Origin: JAACEU01 sp043816165
Lineage (GTDB): Bacteria > Patescibacteriota > Gracilibacteria > UBA1369 > LOWO2-01-FULL-3
Reading direction: 5' to 3'
Assembly (NCBI GenBank): GCA_043816165.1
Contig: JBDRIE010000043.1
Coordinates: 1 to 58,824 of the forward strand
Length of the DNA stretch: 58,824 nt
Shown in pieces: positions 31,090 to 39,227 of the stretch. The position numbers and the translations under genes were made by a program. Under the pieces are notes generated by a model, which was not told the DNA's origin, did not search any database, and saw only the letters and a program-made list of their open reading frames with translations. Within the stretch, counting starts at the first letter, position 1. Every line of letters begins with the position of its first letter.

Positions 31090-31979
31090 TGGCGGAATTA
31101 AAAGATTTACAAACCAGGCAAAATCCAAATTGGTGTCCGGGATGCGGGGACTATGGGATCCAGGCGGCGCTGAAATCCGCGATTGTCGGGCTGGGGCTGG
31201 ACCCTGCAAATGTGGCTATTTCTACGGGAATCGGGTGTGGGTCGAAAATTAATCAATGGATAGAAACTTATGGATTTGCTGGATTGCACGGACGAAGTAT
31301 TCCGGTTGCGATGGGAATAAAATTGGCGAATCCCGAGCTGACTGTGATCGATGTGAGTGGTGACGGAGATGGTTATGGGATTGGGATGTGTCATTTCATA
31401 AATACAATGAGGCGAAATATCGATATTACTTATATTGTTCAGGATAATCAGATTTATGGGCTGACTCTAGGGCAAACTTCGCCTACTTCGGAGAAAGGTG
31501 CTATCGGTCCTTCCACTCCTAATGGAGTGATTGAGGAGCCTGTGAATCCTATTCGGCTGGCTTTGTCCGCGGATTGCACTTTTGTTGCCCGAGGGTTTGC
31601 GGGAGATATTCCGCATTTGACCGGTTTGATAGAGGAGGCCGTGAAACATCGTGGATTTTCCCTGATCGATGTGTTCCAGCCGTGTGCAACATTCAACAAA
31701 GTAAATACTCATCAATTTTTCCGAGAGAGAGTTTATAAGCTGTCGGAGGTTGAGGGGTATGATGTGACGGATTTGGGGAAGGCGTTTGAGGTTGCTCACC
31801 CCGCCATAGGCGGGGGGTCTTCGACGGGTGAATGGGGAGACAAAATTCCGATTGGGGTTTTCTATAAAGTGGAAAAACCTATTTATGAGGATAGCGATGT
31901 GGGGCTGAAAAATGGCGCGCCGGTGAAGGCGGATATTTCGAATGTGAACGTTGCGGAGGTTATGGAGAGTTTTATGTAG
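31086..31979 (+). CDS. korB: 2-oxoacid:ferredoxin oxidoreductase, beta subunit
   Basis: 297 residues, binds thiamine diphosphate and a 4Fe-4S cluster: NPNWCPGCGDYGIQAAL (Cys ligands), GIGCGSKINQWI, HGRSIPVAMGIKLANPELTVIDVSGDGDGYGIGMCHFINTMRRNIDITYIVQDNQIYGLTLGQTSPTS (TPP motif), FQPCATFN. It overlaps korA by 4 nt (ATGATG). The segment AHPAIGGGSSTGEWG (31795-31835) is read through a CCCCGCC-ATA-GGCGGGG palindrome. Confidence 0.95.
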   Translation: MMAELKDLQTRQNPNWCPGCGDYGIQAALKSAIVGLGLDPANVAISTGIGCGSKINQWIETYGFAGLHGRSIPVAMGIKLANPELTVIDVSGDGDGYGIGMCHFINTMRRNIDITYIVQDNQIYGLTLGQTSPTSEKGAIGPSTPNGVIEEPVNPIRLALSADCTFVARGFAGDIPHLTGLIEEAVKHRGFSLIDVFQPCATFNKVNTHQFFRERVYKLSEVEGYDVTDLGKAFEVAHPAIGGGSSTGEWGDKIPIGVFYKVEKPIYEDSDVGLKNGAPVKADISNVNVAEVMESFM

Positions 31980-32075
31980 GGGAGTGTTTTCGCTTCGCTC
32001 AGCTTTGCACTCATATGCGCGTTCGCTTTGCTGCCGCGTGGCGTTGAACAATTTTCGACAACAGTTTTTTTGGAA

Positions 32076-32105
32076 TTGGCTGTTGATTTTTTCTGAAAAT
32101 TTGTA
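32076..32105 (+). repeat. Direct repeat, upstream copy (promoter region of the third TA pair)
   Basis: 30 bp starting TTGGCTGTTGATTTTTTC and ending AATTTGTA; 28 of 30 match the copy at 32664-32693. The two copies bound the toxin-antitoxin pair. Confidence 0.9.
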
Positions 32106-32143
32106 CTATAATTTGTATAGAAATTTATTACTATATTTCTATA
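32083..32143 (+). promoter_or_regulatory. Promoter and palindromic operator of the Phd-RelE pair
   Basis: TTGATT (32083-32088), 18-bp spacer, TATAAT (32107-32112), then the inverted repeat TATAGAAAT (32116-32124) and ATTTCTATA (32135-32143). The second arm ends just before the ATG at 32145. This is a good site for autorepression by the Phd-type antitoxin. Confidence 0.78.
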
Positions 32144-32144
32144 T

Positions 32145-32402
32145 ATGATTAAAGATCAATGCATATCGGTTACAGACCTTCGCACAAATACCAAGAAATG
32201 CCTCGAAGGGCTTGAAGAAGAGCCAAAGTACGTGTTTATAAATAATAAACCGGTGGCTGTTATTGTTGATATTATTGCTTATGAGAAGAATTTTAAGAGA
32301 ACTGAATTAGTAGAATTAGACAAATCTGAGGTGACTCCAGAGATGAAAAAAAAGGTGGCGGAGGCACTAAAAATTAGCAAGAAGGATTTGTTGGATATAT
32401 GA
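32145..32402 (+). CDS. Phd/YefM-family antitoxin
   Basis: 85 residues. ISVTDLRTNTKKCLEGLEEEPKYVFINNKPVAVIVDIIAYEK is the Phd/YefM DNA-binding fold (S-x-T-D-L-R...N-x-K-P-V-A-V). The acidic C-terminus neutralises the toxin. It is followed by the toxin gene after 7 nt. Confidence 0.88.
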   Translation: MIKDQCISVTDLRTNTKKCLEGLEEEPKYVFINNKPVAVIVDIIAYEKNFKRTELVELDKSEVTPEMKKKVAEALKISKKDLLDI

Positions 32403-32409
32403 TTTTTGC

Positions 32410-32661
32410 ATGAAACAAATTCAGAGAATTTTTGAGAAAAAGGAGGTTTTGCTATTCCTTCAATCCAGAAAATTGGTTAAGCAATATCGAAAGGCTAAAC
32501 GATATTTATTACAGGAACATGTTTTACAAGTGAAATTTAAAGAGAGAAAGCCGAAAGGAAGCGAGATATGGTGCTTTAGAATAAATAAGCAATACCGTGC
32601 TATTGGTGGATTTGACGAAGAGGGAAATTTGGTAATTGCTAAGATAGGAAATGTTCATTAA
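32410..32661 (+). CDS. RelE-family toxin
   Basis: 83 residues, basic, with KQYRKAKRYLLQEHVLQVKFKERKPKGSEIWCFRINKQYRAIGGFDEEGNLVIAKIGNVH. The 'F+I..qYRaig' core and the C-terminal IGNVH are RelE/YoeB-superfamily features. It follows its antitoxin in one operon. Likely a ribosome-dependent mRNA interferase; the catalytic residues cannot be assigned with certainty. Confidence 0.78.
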   Translation: MKQIQRIFEKKEVLLFLQSRKLVKQYRKAKRYLLQEHVLQVKFKERKPKGSEIWCFRINKQYRAIGGFDEEGNLVIAKIGNVH

Positions 32662-32663
32662 TT

Positions 32664-32693
32664 TTGGCTGTTGATTTTTTCGGGAAATTTGTA
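32664..32693 (+). repeat. Direct repeat, downstream copy (promoter of the 89-aa gene)
   Basis: Second copy of the 30-bp repeat. It carries its own TTGATT (32671-32676) and TATTTT (32694-32699, 17-bp spacer), and so probably drives the gene at 32725. Confidence 0.88.
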
Positions 32694-32724
32694 TATTTTT
32701 GTTTGCCTGTAATCTTTATAAGTT

Positions 32725-32994
32725 ATGTCAATAAAGCGATCAAATCCCAATTCTGAAGAGTTAGTAAGAAATTATCTTGCTAAATGTGGTGGTGTTTCTC
32801 CTGATAAAATAGCACCTGATTTTACAGTGATCGGCTTCCAGGCAAGAGCCGCAGTGAAATCCGTGGTAACGGAATTGGCTGGAGTGGACGCTACTAACGA
32901 TGACACTTTGCAACAATCTTTTGAAGGCAACAAACGTTATTCTGTTGCTTATTGCGCAAACTACATCAGGAGCCTTGTTAAAAGGAATTTGTAG
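32725..32994 (+). CDS. Small protein of unknown function
   Basis: 89 residues, mixed helical, with SEELVRNYLAKCGGVSPDKIAPDFTVIGFQARAAVKSVVTELAGVD and a basic C-terminus. Not recognised. It appears to have kept or received the same promoter sequence as the upstream toxin-antitoxin pair. Confidence 0.55.
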   Translation: MSIKRSNPNSEELVRNYLAKCGGVSPDKIAPDFTVIGFQARAAVKSVVTELAGVDATNDDTLQQSFEGNKRYSVAYCANYIRSLVKRNL

Positions 32995-33933
32995 CTATAG
33001 GCCGTAATTAGCATTTCTATTTAGCCCTTTTCTTTTTGCGCGCATGAGAGGGGATCCGGCGAACGCGGCGAGGAATTTTGCGTCGGTTTTTATTGCAGCG
33101 ATTTCGGCCAGACTGATTTGGTCGCTGGCGATTGGAGTAGAGAATGGGGCGGTTGTTAATCCGTCACCGGTGGCAGGTTTCTGGCGGACGAGGTTGTGGG
33201 GGCAGGCTTCCTGGCAAATGTCACAGCCGAAAATGCGTTTGGTTTTGTGGATTTGGTTGGCGATCGGCTTTGGGATTTTGCCACGGTTCTCGATTGTGTG
33301 ATAGGAGAGACATTTGTTTGCGTCGATAACTCCGGGGGCACGGATTGCGCCTGTCGGGCAGGCGTCGATACAGCGAGTACAAGCGCCACAGGATATTTTG
33401 ATTGACTTGCGGTTCGGTCTTAGGTTCAGGTTTGTGAATATGACCGCAAGGAAAATCCATGATCCAAATTCGGGGGAAATGAGACAGGAGTTTTTGCCGA
33501 TAAATCCCAGGTTTGCCTGTTCTGCAAAAGCGCGTTCGAGGACGGGTCCGGTGTCAACGTAGGATCGAGCGATGGCTTTGGGCGCGAGTCCGGCGATATA
33601 TTGCTCCAGTTTTTTTAACATTTTTCCGATGACTTTGTGATAATCGCGACCGTAGGCGTATCGTGCTATTCGGCCGTGGCCGGGGAGAAGTTTCGGCTGA
33701 TCGTAATAATAATTTTTTCCCAAAACTATTACAGATTTTGCGTCGTTGATACGCGGTTTTTTCATGTACTCCATGCCCGCTTCGTAGCCTTCTTCAAGCC
33801 ATTTTTCATGTGTCTTTATATATTTTTGCGGAAGCTTGCCGGGAGTGAAGCCAACGAGGTCGAAGCCTAAAGATAACGCATATTGCTCAATACTTTCTTC
33901 CATTTTTGCTTCCATATTTTTATGCTCCAACAT
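32995..33933 (-). CDS. queG: Epoxyqueuosine reductase
   Basis: Reduces epoxyqueuosine to queuosine in tRNA anticodons, using cobalamin and two 4Fe-4S clusters. Signatures: GFDLVGFTP, Y-x-x-Y-GRDYHKV, YVDTGPVLERAFAEQANLGFIGKNSCLIS, then ferredoxin-type CGACTRCIDACPTGAIRAPGVIDANKC and CDICQEACPHN. 312 residues; MEESIEQ at 33903 is an alternative start. Its B12 dependence connects with the adenosyltransferase in the window only loosely. The gene downstream on the other strand (nrnA-like) starts 86 bp away. Confidence 0.95.
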   Translation of the reverse strand: MLEHKNMEAKMEESIEQYALSLGFDLVGFTPGKLPQKYIKTHEKWLEEGYEAGMEYMKKPRINDAKSVIVLGKNYYYDQPKLLPGHGRIARYAYGRDYHKVIGKMLKKLEQYIAGLAPKAIARSYVDTGPVLERAFAEQANLGFIGKNSCLISPEFGSWIFLAVIFTNLNLRPNRKSIKISCGACTRCIDACPTGAIRAPGVIDANKCLSYHTIENRGKIPKPIANQIHKTKRIFGCDICQEACPHNLVRQKPATGDGLTTAPFSTPIASDQISLAEIAAIKTDAKFLAAFAGSPLMRAKRKGLNRNANYGL

Positions 33934-34018
33934 ATCGGGGTATTTTGCAATTCCATTTTCGACTCCACTCTTAACTTTACGAAATTTTGGGGGTAAGCTT
34001 TTTTCTTATCTTCATCTC

Positions 34019-35029
34019 ATGATTATTCCCGACAACCTGAAATTTGAATTTCAAAAAGCAAAAAGGGTGTTTGATGTAGCCGAGAGGATTGTCATAATTT
34101 CGCATCGAAGCCCGGATGGCGATGCTGTGGGGAGCAACTTGGGCTTAAGGTATGGGCTCGAGGCTCTCGGGAAAACCGTAGTGAGTGCGTGCGTAGATCC
34201 GGTTCCTGCAAACAGTATGTACTTGAAAAAGGCGGATACTTTTGTTTCGGATTTCAATTATGAAGATTTTGATGTGGTTGTGAGCGTGGATTGTGGGGCT
34301 TTGAAATTGGTCCGGTTTCATGAGAGCAAGCCGGAGATTTTGTCCGGGGAGAAGCCGTTTGTAAACTTTGATCATCATGAGTCGAATGACAACTTTGGAA
34401 CTGTTAATCCGGTTGATCCGGATGCATGTGCGACCGCTTGTGTGCTTTATAGGTTTTTCTGGTTTATGGGATGGAAGATAAATATTGATACTGCAACTGC
34501 ACTCCTTCACGGAGTGTATTTTGATACCGGAGGAATGATGCATAGCAATGCTACTGCTGACGTTTTCCGTTTGGCCAGCGATTTGATGTCGAAGGGGGCG
34601 AATGTTCAGAAAATTTCCAAGGAACTTTTTCATACAACTCCTATTAACAAGTTGCGGCTTTGGGGGCGGATATTGGAACGGACTTATGTGAATGAAGAAG
34701 GCGTGACTGTTTCTGCTGTGGGTCATGCAGATTATGAAGCGACGGGGGCTACTGCGAACGATACGGGAGGGGCTATTGATTATTTGAATGCGGTGCCCGG
34801 GAGTAAATATTGTGTGCTTTTGAGTGAGGATGATAATGGGAGAGTGAAAGGGTCTTTGCGGACCCAAAGGGATGATGTAAATTTGTCAGACGTGGCTTCG
34901 CAGTGGGGTGGTGGAGGCCACCCAAAGGCGAGTGGATTTGGGGTTAAAGGTGAATTGAAACCGGTAATGAGCTGGAAGGTGATGTCAGGAGAAGGGGAAG
35001 ACGAGAGCGGCGTGGATTTGAAATTCTAG
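34019..35029 (+). CDS. DHH/DHHA1 phosphoesterase (NrnA-like)
   Basis: 336 residues from the ATG at 34019, after a gap of 85 bp from queG. DHH domain: IISHRSPDGDAVGSNLGL, VVSVDCGA, FVNFDHHESN; then DTGGMMHSNATADVFRLASDL; DHHA1 domain with a C-terminal SDVASQWGGGGHPKASGFGV. The 'HxxPDxDAxGS...DHH...GGGHxxA' pattern identifies oligoribonuclease/pAp phosphatase (NrnA) or cyclic dinucleotide phosphodiesterase; which cannot be told from sequence. Confidence 0.9.
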   Translation: MIIPDNLKFEFQKAKRVFDVAERIVIISHRSPDGDAVGSNLGLRYGLEALGKTVVSACVDPVPANSMYLKKADTFVSDFNYEDFDVVVSVDCGALKLVRFHESKPEILSGEKPFVNFDHHESNDNFGTVNPVDPDACATACVLYRFFWFMGWKINIDTATALLHGVYFDTGGMMHSNATADVFRLASDLMSKGANVQKISKELFHTTPINKLRLWGRILERTYVNEEGVTVSAVGHADYEATGATANDTGGAIDYLNAVPGSKYCVLLSEDDNGRVKGSLRTQRDDVNLSDVASQWGGGGHPKASGFGVKGELKPVMSWKVMSGEGEDESGVDLKF

Positions 35030-35051
35030 AGCTGAAGTTTTGGCTAGGGGA

Positions 35052-35080
35052 TTGATCTTTTGGCGTTTTTTTGGTATAAT
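35052..35080 (+). promoter_or_regulatory. Promoter of the 226-residue gene
   Basis: TTGATC (35052-35057), 17-bp spacer, TATAAT (35075-35080). It rules out the upstream TTG start and leaves ATG codons at 35084 and 35108. Confidence 0.75.
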
Positions 35081-35107
35081 TTTATGATAAAAATAAAAAT
35101 AAAATTT

Positions 35108-35788
35108 ATGGAGGAAACCAATGGAAATTTAGCAAAAAAAATCCTTCAGAAGCCTAAACACGTAGGTCCTTTTGATTATAGCAAAGCGACCGATGACTTG
35201 CTGACAGAGGAGGGTGAAGCTAAGGGGCAAAATGTAATGGAGTGGATTAACGATGTGGAAATGGAAAAGGCAATCGGATTGTCAACGGAGATCCGTAGAG
35301 AAGTCGCCAATACTCTGACTGCTTCCGACACGCCTGAAGCGGATTTGATTGCACTCAAGGATAAGCTGTTGCAAAAAAAGTCGGAGACAAACAAACCCGC
35401 GGCTGTTGTTATCGACGAAATGATTAGACGTATCGGTAAAAACGTGGAAGAAGTGACAAAGTTTAAAAGTCCGGAACCAAAAACTCCGGAAGAGCTCTAT
35501 GCTCTGGCAATAAGAAGTTTGCAAAATACCGTAGATTCTGCCGAGGATTCGGGTGCGGAAAATGTAAAAGAAGTGCAGGATGTGGCAGATAGAATTAATA
35601 AAATTTTCGAAGATTTGAAAGAAGAGATTGAATCAGGATATATTACTTCTGACGTTGAAGAGCTTCAAAACAAAATCGATGGCTATGTTGAAAATTTGAA
35701 ATTTGACGAAGGTATTTTGTCAGGATCTGTTAAAAAATATTTGGAACTATCTAAAGTGAGTCCTTTTTACGAGGATTCCGTAGAGTAA
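35108..35788 (+). CDS. Hydrophilic protein of unknown function
   Basis: 226 residues, acidic, mostly helical. EETNGNLAKKILQKPKHVGPFDYSKATDDLL, then Glu/Lys-rich helices. Start at 35108, because the -10 box ends at 35080. Not recognised; likely soluble. It lies 60 bp before carB. Confidence 0.55.
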   Translation: MEETNGNLAKKILQKPKHVGPFDYSKATDDLLTEEGEAKGQNVMEWINDVEMEKAIGLSTEIRREVANTLTASDTPEADLIALKDKLLQKKSETNKPAAVVIDEMIRRIGKNVEEVTKFKSPEPKTPEELYALAIRSLQNTVDSAEDSGAENVKEVQDVADRINKIFEDLKEEIESGYITSDVEELQNKIDGYVENLKFDEGILSGSVKKYLELSKVSPFYEDSVE

Positions 35789-35848
35789 CAATCTTGACCT
35801 TCTTTTCATTCTCGCATACAATCCCTTCGAGGTAATTTCACTAACGGC

Positions 35849-38800
35849 ATGACACTACTCAAGGGGAAAAAAACCAGGAAGGCCAATAAGAAAACGGCTT
35901 TCGCTTTTTCCGGGAAAAAGGTGTTGGTACTGGGAAGTGGAGCTCTGAAAATCGGGGAGGCCGGAGAGTTTGATTATTCCGGGTCACAGGCGATAAAGGC
36001 GCTGAAGGAAGAGGGAATCAAGTCGATTTTGGTGAATCCTAATATTGCGACTATTCAGACCAGCAAAGGGCTGGCGGACAAGATTTATTTCTTGCCGGTG
36101 AATGCATATTTTGTGGAGAAAGTGATCAAGGAGGAGCGACCGGATGGGATATTCCTCGCGTTTGGGGGACAGACTGCGCTGAATTGCGGGGTTGAATTGA
36201 ACAAGAAAGGCATTTTGAAGAAATATGGAGTTGCGGTGCTGGGGACGCCTGTAGATGTTATTCAAAAAACTGAAGATAGGGATCTTTTTAATAAAGAGCT
36301 GACAAAGATCGGCGTGAAAATGCCGATGAGTTATGCGTGTACCACGAAAGCTCAGGCTCTTGGTGCGGCCGGGAAGATTGGCTTTCCGCTTATCATCCGC
36401 GCGGCGTTTACGCTCGGGGGAAAGGGAAGCGGGTTTGCGGGTGGTCCGAAGGAGCTTTCGGAGATGTTGGACACTGCTTTTGCATATAGTCCGCAAGTTT
36501 TGGTGGAAGAGAATTTGAAAGGATGGAAAGAGGTGGAATATGAGGTGGTTCGGGATAGAGCGGATAACTGCATTACAGTTTGCAATATGGAGAATTTTGA
36601 TCCGCTCGGGATTCATACGGGCGAGAGTATTGTGGTTGCTCCTTCGCAGACTTTGACTAATAGTGAATATCATAAGCTTAGGACGCTTTCTATCAAGACG
36701 ATTCGACATTTGGGGGTTGTGGGGGAATGTAATATTCAGTTTGCGCTGGACCCTCGGTCGGAAGACTATCGTGTGATCGAAGTGAATGCCCGGTTGAGCC
36801 GGTCTTCGGCTTTGGCGTCGAAGGCAACGGGTTATCCTTTGGCTCATGTTGCAGCAAAATTGGCGCTTGGTTATACCTTGCCGGAGCTGAAAAATGCGGT
36901 TACGAAAACGACTACTGCATGTTTTGAGCCGGCGCTGGATTATTTGGCTTTGAAAATTCCGAGGTGGGATCTGAATAAATTTAGAATGGTTTCGAAGCAG
37001 ATTACCACTGAGATGAAATCGGTTGGGGAGATAATGGCCTTGGGGAGAAGTTTTGAGGAAGTAATGCAAAAAGGACTGCGAATGTTGCAGGTTGGTCTGC
37101 ATGGGTTTGTTGCGAATGAAGATATAAACATTAAATCTGAGAAGATTAAACAAGATATCGAAAATCCTACTCCGAAGCGGATTTTGGTGATTGCGGAGGC
37201 TTTGCGTAAGGGCTGGACGGTTGAGAAAATCTCGAAAATTAGTGGAATTGATAAGTGGTTTTTGGATAAATTGAAAAATATTGTCGCGATGGAACGGAAG
37301 TTAAAACGGACTGATGATATGAATGCGGAGCTAATGCTGGAGGCGAAGAAAATGGGGTTTTCGGATAAGCAAATTGGATTTTTGTATAACTTGGAGGAGC
37401 TGGATGTTCGGAAAAAACGAAAGGCGATGGGTATTCTTCCATCTATTAAACAGATTGATACTTTGGCCGCGGAATATCCTGCTAATACAAATTATTTGTA
37501 TATGACTTACCATGGAGATGGGCACGATATTCATGCCGGGCGCCGGAAGAAAGTGATTGTGCTTGGGAGTGGAGCGTATTGCATCGGGTCGAGCGTGGAG
37601 TTTGACTGGTGCTGTGTGAATGCGGTTAAGACTGCAGAAAAAGCGGGGTATGAGACGGTGATGATTAATTACAATCCGGAGACGGTCAGTACTGATTATG
37701 ATATTTGTGACAAGTTGTATTTCGATGAATTGTCGTTGGAGAGGGTGCTGGATATTTGTGATTTTGAGGGGGGCGTAGCCGAAGGCTCGCAGAGTCAGCT
37801 CCCCCCGCCAAGGCGGGGCAGGGTCGGGACAGGCGGAGCCCCTTCTGGAAATAGAGTAGAAGGCGTGGTGGTTTCGACAGGTGGACAGGTTGCGAATAAT
37901 TTGGCCCTAAAGTTGCACAAAGCCGGAGTACCAATTCTCGGAACTGATCCTGAAAATATTGATCGGGCGGAGAATCGACATAAGTTTTCCGGTCTTTTGG
38001 ACGACCTTGGTATTGATCAGCCAAAGTGGAAGGAATTGGCTAAGGCTTCAGACGTTTACAACTTTGCGGATGACGTGAAATATCCGGTTTTGGTGCGGCC
38101 TTCGTATGTTTTGTCCGGTGCGGCGATGAGTGTTGCTTATAGTCGTGATGAACTGGAAGGATTTCTGGGGAAGGCGGCAAAGATCTCGAAGGAGGCGCCT
38201 GTTGTTGTTTCGAAATTTGAATTGAGAGCAAAGGAAATCGAGATAGATGCGGTTGCTTATAAAGGAAAGTTGGTGATTTATGCGATCGCGGAACATATTG
38301 AGAATGCCGGCGTGCATAGTGGGGATGCGACAATTGTGCTGCCTCCTCAGAAACTTTATATTGAAACGATTCGAAGAATAAAAGTTATTACCAAGCAAAT
38401 TGCGAAGGCTCTGGATATCAGTGGCCCATTTAATATTCAATTTTTGGCGAAAGATAATAGAGTAATGGTGATTGAATGTAACCTACGGTCATCGCGAAGC
38501 TTCCCGTTCTCGTCTAAAGTTACCGGTTATAATTTTATCGAAATTGCGACAGAAGCGATGCTGGCGAAGTCTACTGGAAAGATGAGTGCTGCGAGCAAAA
38601 AACGGCTTACATATAGGAATTATAGGACTTTGGATTTGGATCATGTTGGGGTGAAAGCGCCGCAGTTTAGTTTTCCTCGGTTGAAGGGGGCGGATCCTGT
38701 GTCGGGGGTTGAGATGGCGTCGACTGGTGAAGTTGCATGTTTTGGTGATGACCTTTATGAAGCTTTCTTGAAGTCGATGATCAGCGTCGGATTTGAATTA

Positions 38801-39208
38801 CCAAAGAAAGGAATTTTGTTTAGCGTTGGAGGAGTGGAGGCAAAGGCTGATATTTTGCCTGTAGCTGAAAAGTTTGCGAAAATGGGATTTGTGATTTATG
38901 CGACTGAAGGAACTTGTCAGTTTTTTGAGGAGAATGGACTTAAATGCAAAGCTTTATATAAAATTTCTACGGGTCAGAAGCCATCTTTGTTGGATGGAAT
39001 GATGGAAAAGGATTTTGACCTAATTGTAAATATTCCAAATAATTATTCTCGTTCGTCGGTTACTGACGGGTATTTGATTCGACGAAAATCGGTGGATTTG
39101 AATATTCCTCTGATCACAAACGTGCAGGTTGCAGGGATCGTAGCGGAGGCATTATCGCGGTATGGGATTGAGGATCTGAAAGTTAGGGATTTGGATGGAT
39201 ATTTTTAG
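35849..39208 (+). CDS. carB: Carbamoyl-phosphate synthase large subunit
   Basis: Makes carbamoyl phosphate for pyrimidines and arginine from ammonia (from CarA), bicarbonate and 2 ATP. 1119 residues: two ATP-grasp halves (VLVLGSGALKIGEAGEFDYSGSQ and VIVLGSGAYCIGSSVEFDWC), ALASKATGYPLAHVAAKLALG, and the C-terminal MGS-like allosteric domain (GFVIYATEGT). Residues about 642-671 are a Gly/Pro/Arg-rich insertion (EGSQSQLPPPRRGRVGTGG) coded by the dispersed 51-bp element, in the second half before VVVSTGGQVANNLALKL. No carA is adjacent. Confidence 0.96.
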   Translation: MTLLKGKKTRKANKKTAFAFSGKKVLVLGSGALKIGEAGEFDYSGSQAIKALKEEGIKSILVNPNIATIQTSKGLADKIYFLPVNAYFVEKVIKEERPDGIFLAFGGQTALNCGVELNKKGILKKYGVAVLGTPVDVIQKTEDRDLFNKELTKIGVKMPMSYACTTKAQALGAAGKIGFPLIIRAAFTLGGKGSGFAGGPKELSEMLDTAFAYSPQVLVEENLKGWKEVEYEVVRDRADNCITVCNMENFDPLGIHTGESIVVAPSQTLTNSEYHKLRTLSIKTIRHLGVVGECNIQFALDPRSEDYRVIEVNARLSRSSALASKATGYPLAHVAAKLALGYTLPELKNAVTKTTTACFEPALDYLALKIPRWDLNKFRMVSKQITTEMKSVGEIMALGRSFEEVMQKGLRMLQVGLHGFVANEDINIKSEKIKQDIENPTPKRILVIAEALRKGWTVEKISKISGIDKWFLDKLKNIVAMERKLKRTDDMNAELMLEAKKMGFSDKQIGFLYNLEELDVRKKRKAMGILPSIKQIDTLAAEYPANTNYLYMTYHGDGHDIHAGRRKKVIVLGSGAYCIGSSVEFDWCCVNAVKTAEKAGYETVMINYNPETVSTDYDICDKLYFDELSLERVLDICDFEGGVAEGSQSQLPPPRRGRVGTGGAPSGNRVEGVVVSTGGQVANNLALKLHKAGVPILGTDPENIDRAENRHKFSGLLDDLGIDQPKWKELAKASDVYNFADDVKYPVLVRPSYVLSGAAMSVAYSRDELEGFLGKAAKISKEAPVVVSKFELRAKEIEIDAVAYKGKLVIYAIAEHIENAGVHSGDATIVLPPQKLYIETIRRIKVITKQIAKALDISGPFNIQFLAKDNRVMVIECNLRSSRSFPFSSKVTGYNFIEIATEAMLAKSTGKMSAASKKRLTYRNYRTLDLDHVGVKAPQFSFPRLKGADPVSGVEMASTGEVACFGDDLYEAFLKSMISVGFELPKKGILFSVGGVEAKADILPVAEKFAKMGFVIYATEGTCQFFEENGLKCKALYKISTGQKPSLLDGMMEKDFDLIVNIPNNYSRSSVTDGYLIRRKSVDLNIPLITNVQVAGIVAEALSRYGIEDLKVRDLDGYF
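37780..37829. repeat. Dispersed GC-rich element, copy C, inside carB
   Basis: Reverse-complement copy of the 51-bp element (one or two differences at one end). On the coding strand it reads GAAGGCTCGC ... GGGTCGGGA and is open in frame. It uses a different frame from the copy in the femX-like gene. Confidence 0.9.
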
Positions 39209-39227
39209 AGATTAGCGCAGATGCTGG

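Noticed and set aside
33836..34018. N-terminal extension of the nrnA-like gene
   Set aside because: Those codons overlap queG on the other strand and show no family similarity; the DHH domain begins after ATG 34019.
35849..39208. carB as a damaged gene because of the unusual insert
   Set aside because: The frame stays open across the insert and all domains follow in order; nothing indicates a pseudogene.
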